From a virus: a DNA stretch of 27,385 nt. The stretch spans positions 1 through 27,385 of IMG/VR virus record IMGVR_UViG_3300028025_002453; one strand, written 5' to 3'. Shown piece by piece: positions 1-6,066 of this stretch. Numbering within the stretch: the first letter of the stretch is position 1; each line of letters opens with the position of its first letter. The notes under the pieces were generated by a model. That model was not told where the DNA came from, searched no databases, and worked only from the letters and a program-made list of their open reading frames with translations. The translations under genes were made by a program, and so were the position numbers.

Positions 1-2
1 CA

Positions 3-31
3 ATTATACCCTACTTATCATTACAAAGCAA
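3..31 (-). promoter_or_regulatory. Sigma70-type promoter (TTGCTT-N17-TATAAT)
   Basis: The -35 TTGCTT is at 26-31 and the -10 TATAAT at 3-8, separated by exactly 17 bases, with AGGG directly before the -10. It lies just downstream of the stop codon at 39 and would drive genes to the left of the window. The -35 is weak (3 of 6 consensus bases), but spacing and -10 match the other sites of this class in the window. Confidence 0.5.
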
Positions 32-38
32 GTTTTAT

Positions 39-611
39 TTACACAGCTATCTGATAAGCACCAGAAAGATCAAAGTGGCTAGCAGTATTTGTTGCAGAAA
101 CTGGAGTGGAAGATTTCCAAGCCAAATCTGTTGTGCTTCCAGAATAATATAATTTCATTATAGTTGTAGAATCAGCAATATCTGTAATTCCTGCAATATG
201 ATAAATTGCATCATTAGGGGTAGGAGCATGTAAAGTTCCACCACGAATAGTAAAAGTTGATACTGTTGGGAATGGTAATGTAAATTGATACTGGCTTGCT
301 GAACCAAAGTCTGTTGTTGCAGCAAAACTAACATTAATTCTAAAGTGACAGATTAGTCCCTGAAGAACATAAGAGCCAGTGGTAACAGTTCCATCAAGAT
401 TATTACCAGAAACAGTTTTGAACTGTGGAGTAAATGATGCAGAAGTATTTGTTATACCAAACGGAATACCACCTGGAGTTACACCATCTGATAAACGAAT
501 TGGTGTTGTGCCATCGGTGTCATAAAAGATCTCACCTTTGGTTCCGATATAAGCAGCAGCAGATCTGCCACCCATCTTATCAGCGAATAGTTTAAAGGTT
601 GAGTTTGACAT
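39..611 (-). CDS. Fibre-like virion structural protein
   Basis: 190 aa. I see no enzyme motif. Residues 20-50 hold a pattern common at the N-termini of phage fibre and adhesin proteins: a tyrosine-glycine-threonine-lysine-glycine-glutamate run (YIGTKGEIFYD), then RLSDG and TPGG. The rest is rich in Ser, Thr, Gly and beta-prone residues, which suits a beta-structured trimeric fibre or decoration protein on the virion surface. It starts at ATG 611 behind a purine-rich AAGAGAAA ribosome-binding stretch. It is the last gene of the window in transcription order, just after the lysis genes, and a promoter-like site lies immediately past its stop. It could be a tail fibre, a head fibre or a receptor-binding accessory; sequence alone does not separate these. 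I am fairly sure it is structural, not of its exact place in the particle. Confidence 0.6.
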   Translation of the reverse strand: MSNSTFKLFADKMGGRSAAAYIGTKGEIFYDTDGTTPIRLSDGVTPGGIPFGITNTSASFTPQFKTVSGNNLDGTVTTGSYVLQGLICHFRINVSFAATTDFGSASQYQFTLPFPTVSTFTIRGGTLHAPTPNDAIYHIAGITDIADSTTIMKLYYSGSTTDLAWKSSTPVSATNTASHFDLSGAYQIAV

Positions 612-624
612 ATTTTCTCTTTTC

Positions 625-978
625 TTATTTTAAGTACTTTACAATCTCAGACAGGTGTCCAATAACAAAACCTACAGTTGCAGCACCACCAATAACATAC
701 CATTTCCACTGTTCAAGAGCAGATACTCGATGATTCATTTTCTCTAGATCTTCAACTACATCTTTACGAATTTCAGCATGTTGATCTTGAGAGATCTGAG
801 CATTGGCTTGCATCTTGTGCTCAATGCGTGTTTGCATATCGTCAATCTTATCAACGATTTCTCTATTACTTGTAGTAATGCGAGAGTGTATTTCTTTGAT
901 GTCGCTTTTAAGTTCTTTCACATCTTCCTTAATGGTATCAACCTGTGCTTCCATTTTAGCAATTCTTTCTAGATCCAT
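625..978 (-). CDS. Holin-like coiled-coil membrane protein (XhlA-like)
   Basis: 117 aa. Residues 1-90 are a highly charged heptad-rich coiled coil (many Lys, Glu, Ile, Leu). Residues about 93-110 form a single hydrophobic segment (WYVIGGAATVGFVIGH) followed by a short polar tail. This layout, a soluble coiled coil anchored by one C-terminal membrane helix, is that of the XhlA/haemolysin family of phage lysis accessory proteins. Its start codon directly follows the stop codon of the upstream lipoprotein, with no spacer, so it is co-translated with the spanin pair. Likely role: help open or regulate the inner-membrane hole at lysis. It could instead be a generic membrane-anchored phage protein, since no endolysin gene is visible in the window to prove a complete lysis cassette. 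Confidence 0.55.
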   Translation of the reverse strand: MDLERIAKMEAQVDTIKEDVKELKSDIKEIHSRITTSNREIVDKIDDMQTRIEHKMQANAQISQDQHAEIRKDVVEDLEKMNHRVSALEQWKWYVIGGAATVGFVIGHLSEIVKYLK

Positions 979-1254
979 TTACTTTACACTCTCAAAAATG
1001 TTTTTCTGCGTATTGTACCATTCAACCCAAGTATCAACTTTAATTTTACATTCATGATATTGCCCGTAGTTGTCCACCACGACTTTCAACACTTCACTTA
1101 ACTTCTCAGTAGGTTCAGTTTTCTTCAAGTCAGGACACGCTTCCATTAGTTCATTTGGAACAGATGGAAAATTTCTTTTAACTGGTGTTGGTGTTTCAAA
1201 CATTGCACAACCAGTTAATGATAGTATTGCTAAAGCAAGTAGGAGGTTTTTCAT
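979..1254 (-). CDS. Outer-membrane spanin subunit (o-spanin, Rz1-like lipoprotein)
   Basis: 91 aa. The N-terminus is a lipoprotein signal peptide: MKN, a hydrophobic stretch, then the lipobox LTGC with the acylated cysteine at residue 16. The mature part is small and begins with a proline-containing stretch (PTPVKRNFPSVP). It contains further cysteines (Cys43 and Cys69 by my count) that could form disulphides. Its ATG overlaps the stop of the upstream inner-membrane partner in an ATGA arrangement (1251-1254), the classic tight pairing of Rz/Rz1-type genes. Role: together with the i-spanin it bridges the periplasm and fuses inner and outer membranes in the last step of Gram-negative lysis. The lipobox and the pairing make the call good, although o-spanins diverge too fast for residue-level proof. 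Confidence 0.7.
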   Translation of the reverse strand: MKNLLLALAILSLTGCAMFETPTPVKRNFPSVPNELMEACPDLKKTEPTEKLSEVLKVVVDNYGQYHECKIKVDTWVEWYNTQKNIFESVK

Positions 1255-1700
1255 TTCTTTGCTCCTGGAGTTGCTGCTGCTTCATTTAGTATATCGACTG
1301 CCTCAGGTGCTACTTTACAAATTGAATCAATTTTTGCTTCAACTGTTTTAATATGTTCTTGGATGACTACACGAGTCTCTTTAACATACTTAATCTTTTC
1401 TTTCACAACAGTCTGAATCTTTACATTGGCTTCTGTAGACTGTTGTTCAGCAATAGCAACTTTTGCTTCTAATTCTGCTACCTTTGATCTCCACTCCATT
1501 TCAGTAGAGTAGCTACCATAAAAGTAAATCCCACCAACTAGTAAAATAGTTCCTAGTATTCTAGCGATTCCAGAATAAGGAATTAGTGGTGGGATAAATC
1601 TTGTAAAGAAACTCAGAGCATAGAGTGCTATGCCACTAAACATAATACCAATAACTACAAAGTACAAAACTGCATCAGGTACAAATGAAAGCATCCACAT
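1251..1700 (-). CDS. Inner-membrane spanin subunit (i-spanin, Rz-like)
   Basis: 149 aa. Two hydrophobic segments lie near the N-terminus (about residues 8-32 and 45-62, the second ending GIYFYGSYS). A long Lys/Glu/Ala/Val heptad region, residues 65-125, follows and should form a periplasmic coiled coil, then a cysteine (Cys128) and a short C-terminal tail. The topology fits an i-spanin, though most i-spanins have one membrane helix and this appears to have two. It immediately precedes and overlaps the lipoprotein o-spanin gene. A promoter-like site lies about 195 bases upstream, inside the previous gene. Alternative: an unrelated membrane protein with a coiled coil; the pairing with the lipoprotein argues against that. 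Confidence 0.62.
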   Translation of the reverse strand: MWMLSFVPDAVLYFVVIGIMFSGIALYALSFFTRFIPPLIPYSGIARILGTILLVGGIYFYGSYSTEMEWRSKVAELEAKVAIAEQQSTEANVKIQTVVKEKIKYVKETRVVIQEHIKTVEAKIDSICKVAPEAVDILNEAAATPGAKK

Positions 1701-1702
1701 CT

Positions 1703-2239
1703 TTATACTCCAACAGGTTTAGGACGACGAATCATTCCAGCGATAGTAGATGCCTGTCCAGCCTTGTACTTCTTAATTTCTTTTGGACCAATCTTTGGTT
1801 CATTGGTAGATACTGCAGCACCTGTAACATTAGCGATGCCGTCTTCTTCAAGAAACTTCTTAACGATAATCTCTTCCTCAACGAGCGACACTCGATTATC
1901 CAACATTTTCATGATAGAGTCAAATTTTTCTTGCATTAATGCTGTTGAACGATTGCCAGACTCATAGTGTTCTTTAACTAACCAGAGTGCAGCAACTAGA
2001 GATTTCATTTTACTCTCGCCACCTGGAAGTCTATTAATAATTTTCTTTACATTGAATACTAAACGATTCAAGTAAGTGTATGCATCTCTTTCTTCACCAG
2101 TGCTAAGAGTATTTGCTCTACGAAGATTCTTACCCTTGGCATCAATGATGCCTAGTTTATATGCTTCTGTATCCTCAAAGTTAGTGACTAACATTTTAAG
2201 GATTCGATATGCAATTAAATTGTCTACTATGCGACTCAT
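1703..2239 (-). CDS. Conserved phage protein of unknown function
   Basis: 178 aa, mostly helical, soluble and mixed-charge. The N-terminal half (for example YRILKMLVTNFEDTEAYKLG and NRLVFNVKKIINRLPGGESK) looks like a family I associate with T4-like marine phages, but I cannot attach a function. The C-terminus is basic and proline-rich (RRPKPVGV). Its ATG overlaps the upstream stop in TAATG (2237-2241), so the two genes are translationally coupled. A promoter-like site at 1895-1923 is embedded in it. By position between a structural gene and the lysis genes it could be a minor virion or assembly protein; that is inference from neighbours only. Confidence 0.6.
   Translation of the reverse strand: MSRIVDNLIAYRILKMLVTNFEDTEAYKLGIIDAKGKNLRRANTLSTGEERDAYTYLNRLVFNVKKIINRLPGGESKMKSLVAALWLVKEHYESGNRSTALMQEKFDSIMKMLDNRVSLVEEEIIVKKFLEEDGIANVTGAAVSTNEPKIGPKEIKKYKAGQASTIAGMIRRPKPVGV
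1895..1923 (-). promoter_or_regulatory. Sigma70-type promoter (TTGACT-N17-GATAAT)
   Basis: The -35 TTGACT is at 1918-1923 and the -10 GATAAT at 1895-1900, with a 17-base spacer; each box has one mismatch to consensus. It lies inside the 1703-2239 gene, about 195 bases upstream of the i-spanin start, and could give separate expression of the lysis genes. Confidence 0.45.
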
Positions 2240-2619
2240 TAAATTTTCCTAAGTGTTGATATAATCGTTTCATCCAAGACTATATCAGACAAAATGATAC
2301 CATATTCTGGTAACTCTGCTGGCATTCTATCGAGGTATACTAGAAATGTTACTAGCACATCCCAACATGATTCATCAATCTTATAGAACAGCATTCTTGT
2401 TGCTGACTCACCGAAGATGTTATAAAGTACAATAATATGATTGAGGATTAATCGCTCTCTCAGTTCATCATAGTTTTTATATCTGGAAAGTAACTTCTTA
2501 AGATATAAGAACTTCTTTATGTCTTCTTCAAATTCTTGTAGGCTATGGCACTGCGGATTATCGTAGTGATGCATTGCGTATACAAGAAAGTTACCTTCAT
2601 TTAGTTTTTCACTAACCAT
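2239..2619 (-). CDS. Conserved phage protein (DUF7207-like, tentative)
   Basis: 126 aa from the ATG at 2619. The frame can be extended to a TTG at 2649, but that codon lies inside the terminator hairpin of the upstream gene and lacks a usable ribosome-binding site, whereas the ATG at 2619 has GAAG six bases upstream. The protein is alpha-helical and aromatic-rich, with FLVYAMHHYDNPQCHSLQEF near the N-terminus and LILNHIIVLYNIFGES in the middle. That pattern resembles a domain of unknown function found in T4-like phages, which I recall as DUF7207 but cannot verify. There is no membrane segment or signal peptide. Function unknown; it is coupled to the next gene by a TAATG overlap. Confidence 0.62.
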   Translation of the reverse strand: MVSEKLNEGNFLVYAMHHYDNPQCHSLQEFEEDIKKFLYLKKLLSRYKNYDELRERLILNHIIVLYNIFGESATRMLFYKIDESCWDVLVTFLVYLDRMPAELPEYGIILSDIVLDETIISTLRKI

Positions 2620-2628
2620 ATTATCTTC

Positions 2629-2659
2629 AAAAAAGTAGAGGGAGAACAACTCTCCCTCT
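2629..2659 (-). terminator. Intrinsic (Rho-independent) terminator
   Basis: A perfect 9-bp inverted repeat (arms 2637-2645 and 2651-2659, loop of 5 bases) is followed on the minus strand, after two bases, by six consecutive T residues at 2634-2629. It lies 16 bases past the stop codon of the virion protein gene at 2676-3440 and so ends that transcript. It is the only well-formed intrinsic terminator I found. Confidence 0.85.
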
Positions 2660-2675
2660 TTACATCATGTATTTA

Positions 2676-3440
2676 TTATGCGTCTGGGAGCACTGTATCG
2701 TCAGAAGCATCAGAACCCATAGAACCCATGGCAACTATTGTTTCAGTAGTAATACGACCAGCACGACCGCCAGTACCAACAATGCGTTTTACCCAACCAG
2801 CGTGAGTAGCAGCAATACCACCAGCACCAAAACCTAGATCAGAAACTGTAGTTGCTTGGATAGTTGCCACTGCAGTAGCAAGTTCAAAGTATTGAGCATT
2901 GTTACCAGTGCCACTAATGTCAACAGTTGTACCACCATCAGTAGCAGAAACTTTAAATGCATCGGCTGTTAGACCAGAAGCAATAACATAATATGTTGTG
3001 TTATTTGTTAAACCAGTTGCAGCAGTGCCACCGCCATGGAAGTACTTAACAGCATCACCAGCACTTAGACCATGCGCTGTATAAGCGATAGTGTCAGTAG
3101 CAATAGTAATACCAGTAGTAGGAATAGTGCGTCTTGGGATTGCGATAGCAACAGTTGGTGCTGAAGTATAACCAGTACCAGTATTAGTAACAGTAACAGC
3201 TGTAACTACACCACCAGCGATAGTAGCAGTAGCTGCAGCAGAAGATCCTGCGCCACCAGAGAAGGTGACTGCTGGTACTTCTAAGTAACGAGCACCTGCA
3301 TTATTAACTGCAACTGAAGTTACATTGTCGCCACCTGCTGTGATTTCGGTAGTATCCATACCGAATGTAATTGCTTTTTCAGCATCAGATAAAAACTTTG
3401 GTTTACCTGCTGCTTCGTCTATATTTGACCATAGTGCCAT
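2676..3440 (-). CDS. Virion structural protein, beta-rich, probably abundant
   Basis: 254 aa, low in charge and very rich in Gly, Ala, Thr and Val. The start MALWSNIDEAAGKPKFL resembles the opening of virion proteins in T4-like cyanophages. Residues 30-105 hold beta repeats of the type N-x-G-x-x-Y...P-x-V (NNAGARYLEVPAVTF, TNTGTGYTSAPTVAI), common in phage decoration and fibre-like proteins. The C-terminus has GWVKRIVGTGGRAGRIT. The ATG at 3440 has a strong Shine-Dalgarno (AAGGAGA, spacing 7), and the gene ends in a strong intrinsic terminator; both suggest high expression. It follows the probable head-internal cluster. It could decorate the capsid or sit in the tail; I am confident only that it is a structural protein. 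Confidence 0.65.
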   Translation of the reverse strand: MALWSNIDEAAGKPKFLSDAEKAITFGMDTTEITAGGDNVTSVAVNNAGARYLEVPAVTFSGGAGSSAAATATIAGGVVTAVTVTNTGTGYTSAPTVAIAIPRRTIPTTGITIATDTIAYTAHGLSAGDAVKYFHGGGTAATGLTNNTTYYVIASGLTADAFKVSATDGGTTVDISGTGNNAQYFELATAVATIQATTVSDLGFGAGGIAATHAGWVKRIVGTGGRAGRITTETIVAMGSMGSDASDDTVLPDA

Positions 3441-3469
3441 TTTTAGTTCTCCTTGAATTGGACTTTAAT

Positions 3470-5233
3470 TTATTTTGAATGTAGTTTAGAATTACCCAAA
3501 TTCTTACGAGCACCTGATTGTGCTCCAGCTGGGCGACCACGACCACGCTTTTCAGCTGCTGGTTTCATTGGTTTTTTATCATCATAATCATCTGCGCCTT
3601 CTGGATCAGTATAACTTGCTCCATAAGAACGACCTTTAACTTGAGTAACTCCACCTGGACCTGGAGTGTACTCTAACATAAACTCTTTATATGAAACTTT
3701 GTTAGAGATTAAATTACCTTCCTCATCGAAAGATTCTTTAACTGGTTTCTTCACCTTCTTAACTGCTTCCCATTTTTCTTCATGGGCAGCATCTCCAGCT
3801 GCATTTACTTTAACTTCTACTGACTTAGCCTCATTCATTTCAGAGTGCATGTAGTCAGCTGCAGTTTGGATATAGTCAGTGGCAAGAGTAATCTTAGATT
3901 GAACCCATTCTGGCATGTCAGTGTCTGGCTTTAGAATTTCTTTGATCATTTCAGCACATCTTGTTAGAGTTGCCAATTGATTCAAAGCCATGTCACCTTC
4001 GTAACCATACTCTTCTTCGTCTTTTTCTTCTTTAATTTTATTAGTTGGCATACCATTGATTGGTTTGCGTGATGCTTTTAATGCTTTATTCTCTGGAGTA
4101 CCCTTGATGTATTTACGATCTGGTACTGGAGCAACTGGTGCTTGCTCATTGGTCTTTGCCATCTTTTGCATTGCTTGTCCAGCCATGTTGGCAACTTTAC
4201 CTGCTGGATCTTTCTTAGCGTCAGCTTTGGTAGTTTTCTTCCAATCACCTTCGTATTTGAAAGAAACTAATTTACCTGCTTTATCTTTTGTAGTAGTCAT
4301 TTGTGCTTCATTACGCAAAGCACGACCAATTGCTTTATTGTGTGCTTGAGCAGTCTTGTGTTCTGGCTCTGCATCTGGAACTGGGTTGTTAAGTTTATAA
4401 CGAGCACCACGAGATGCGTCCATCATATTCTTCATTGTTTTATTTTGTTTTGCTTGATCAGACTTTTCATCTAACCCTTCAACTTCTTCACCCATGTTTA
4501 GAGTTCTTCTTTTATTAGCGATCAAAGCACCTCTGGCTTTACCAGACTTCATTAGGTTAGTTAATTTTTGACGAGCAACTGACATATGACTAACTGCATC
4601 TAAGGCATTGAGTTTAGTCTTCATTCTACGAATTTCGTCTAGTTCTTCGACTGATTCAGACATAGTTGAATGTTTAACTGTAGTAGAGTTACCACCATTC
4701 GCACCTTGGAAATGAACATCATCACCAGATCGTTTAGCAGTCCAGTGTTTTCCATCTTCAGTTTTAAACTTATGTTCTTGCTGGTCTTTCAGCTTAGCAA
4801 TGGCTTCATGGTGTTCTGGATGTAAAGGAATAGAGAAATCAGAACCATGATGAACAGTCTTCATAGTACCCCAAGAGTACTTTTTAGTATTAACAGTTGC
4901 TTCGTCCAACTCTACCTCTTCTTTAACTTCGTTATCTAGAACAGACTTTGCTCTATGTAAAGAACTGTAAGTATCGATATGAGTAGTCTTACCTTTATGT
5001 TCTCTATGAATAGAATAATCGGTAGGAGAGTCTTGCATAATGTGATACTTGGCACCATCAGCACCTTTTCTTGTATGCACCAACTTAGTAGCACCAGTAG
5101 TTGCTTCTTCTAACTCTTCAGTTTCTTCTTTACGAAGTAACTTAAAGTCATGAGCATCGACTTTACCATTCTTGTTCTTGTCGATCTTATGTTGGTTACC
5201 CTTCAACGCTTCCATAAATGATTTGTATTCCAT
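3470..5233 (-). CDS. Probable head-internal modular protein with EF-hand, LDE sites and AT-hook
   Basis: 587 aa, very rich in Lys, Glu and Ala. Modules in order: an N-terminal MEYKSFMEAL like the T4 capsid-targeting peptide; an EF-hand loop at residues 18-29 (D-K-N-K-N-G-K-V-D-A-H-D); acidic linkers each containing L-x-E before a small or charged residue, at residues 41-44 (LEEA), 109-112 (LDEA), 198-201 (LDEI) and 254-257 (LDEK); a helical module at 413-466 (EWVQSKITLATDYI) that recurs in marine phage proteins; a second targeting-like sequence SYKEFMLEY at 514-522; and an AT-hook-like KRGRGRPAG at 562-570. I infer a DNA-associated internal head protein that the prohead protease may cut at the L-x-E sites. 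It starts at ATG 5233 behind GGGGAA, directly after the Dps-like gene. No enzyme motif is visible; function remains inference. Confidence 0.6.
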   Translation of the reverse strand: MEYKSFMEALKGNQHKIDKNKNGKVDAHDFKLLRKEETEELEEATTGATKLVHTRKGADGAKYHIMQDSPTDYSIHREHKGKTTHIDTYSSLHRAKSVLDNEVKEEVELDEATVNTKKYSWGTMKTVHHGSDFSIPLHPEHHEAIAKLKDQQEHKFKTEDGKHWTAKRSGDDVHFQGANGGNSTTVKHSTMSESVEELDEIRRMKTKLNALDAVSHMSVARQKLTNLMKSGKARGALIANKRRTLNMGEEVEGLDEKSDQAKQNKTMKNMMDASRGARYKLNNPVPDAEPEHKTAQAHNKAIGRALRNEAQMTTTKDKAGKLVSFKYEGDWKKTTKADAKKDPAGKVANMAGQAMQKMAKTNEQAPVAPVPDRKYIKGTPENKALKASRKPINGMPTNKIKEEKDEEEYGYEGDMALNQLATLTRCAEMIKEILKPDTDMPEWVQSKITLATDYIQTAADYMHSEMNEAKSVEVKVNAAGDAAHEEKWEAVKKVKKPVKESFDEEGNLISNKVSYKEFMLEYTPGPGGVTQVKGRSYGASYTDPEGADDYDDKKPMKPAAEKRGRGRPAGAQSGARKNLGNSKLHSK

Positions 5234-5235
5234 TC

Positions 5236-5682
5236 TTATTCCCCAGTAGTTTTTAGGATGGATCTTAGCATCCAGCCATGTTTCTTATGTGCATCTAGTC
5301 TAGAAGCCACAAAATCAGCAAACCCTTGCTCTTTTGCAACAGTTAGTAGATCGAATAACTTATTTAGGCGAACGATGCTTTCGTTGTTCGCTGCAAGTAA
5401 ATCAGCCAGCATTGTCTCTGGAGTTTGTCCAACATTACCTGCATCGATAGACTTATGAACATAAATCTCGTCTAGGTTTCTTGGAGCATACTCTTGTAGA
5501 GCACGGATTTCTTCTGCAAATGTATCGATCGCACCATAGAGTTCCTCGTATAGATTACCGAAGAATTCGTGTAGTTGAGGGAAATCTTTACCTTCCACAT
5601 TCCAGTGATAAGAGTGTGCCTTAAAATACATTAAAAATGTATTGCTTAGACAGACCCTTGCTTCTTGTACAGTATCGTCCAT
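5236..5682 (-). CDS. dps-like: Dps-like ferritin (DNA-protecting miniferritin)
   Basis: 148 aa, close to the length of bacterial Dps. The family signature HWNVEGKDFPQLHEFF...YEELYGAIDTFAEEIR is present, and all four classic ferroxidase positions are kept with the right spacing: His26, His38, Asp53 and Glu57. The C-terminal helix has HKKHGWMLRS, as in Dps. Known Dps proteins form 12-subunit shells that oxidise and store iron and often coat DNA, limiting Fenton damage. The gene lies 2 bases upstream of the EF-hand/AT-hook protein and directly follows a probable head-internal gene, so it may be made with virion proteins and could enter the head, though it lacks the targeting-like N-terminus. Alternatively it protects phage DNA in the infected cell. 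No long basic tail is seen, so DNA binding is uncertain; the ferritin fold is not. Confidence 0.88.
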   Translation of the reverse strand: MDDTVQEARVCLSNTFLMYFKAHSYHWNVEGKDFPQLHEFFGNLYEELYGAIDTFAEEIRALQEYAPRNLDEIYVHKSIDAGNVGQTPETMLADLLAANNESIVRLNKLFDLLTVAKEQGFADFVASRLDAHKKHGWMLRSILKTTGE

Positions 5683-6066
5683 TTAACAGTTCCACTTTCT
5701 AAGTGCGAGTGCTTTACGACTTGGCTCGCCATTTGGTTTCTTCATTGGACCTTCCATACCACCCATTCGTGCACAGAAAGATTTTCTACGATTTGCTGCT
5801 TTGCTTCCAGCTTTTAATTCAGATGGAGGAGTGGTAACTGGTGCTTGTAAATTAGCACCTTTAGCATTGTATGCGTCACGACCTTTTTGAGTCAGACCAC
5901 CAGTAGATGACTTGTGTCCCTTAGCATCAACTGCTGCTTCATCAAGTTCTGTTTCTTCTTTGACGCAAGATCCAGGAGCACATGGCTTAGTTCCAGGCTT
6001 ACGCTTGTAACCTTTCCAGCAGTCACAAGACTCGGATAGGTATTCTGTGAATGATTTAAAATACAC
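5683..6066 (-). CDS. Cys-rich small head-associated protein (DUF6321-like)
   Basis: 127 aa from a GTG start at 6066 with AGGAAG nine bases upstream; it overlaps the previous gene by 11 bases. The N-terminus MYFKSFTEYLSES matches the targeting-like peptide of its neighbours. Next comes a cysteine-rich segment (CDCWKGYKRKPGTKPC, then GSC), then an ETELDEA site at residues 38-44. The C-terminal domain runs from GGLTQKGRDAYN through RRKSFCARMGGMEGP to ALRKWNC. I recognise it as a conserved small domain of T4-like phages, which I recall as DUF6321; function unknown. The strongly basic domain and the N-terminal peptide fit a packaged DNA-binding or internal head protein. Its shared LDEA motif ties it to the 3470-5233 and 6056-8197 proteins. 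Confidence 0.65.
   Translation of the reverse strand: MYFKSFTEYLSESCDCWKGYKRKPGTKPCAPGSCVKEETELDEAAVDAKGHKSSTGGLTQKGRDAYNAKGANLQAPVTTPPSELKAGSKAANRRKSFCARMGGMEGPMKKPNGEPSRKALALRKWNC

Noticed and set aside
2239-2649. Longer version of the 126-aa protein starting at 2649
   Set aside because: The start would be TTG inside the terminator hairpin with no ribosome-binding site; ATG 2619 has GAAG at correct spacing.
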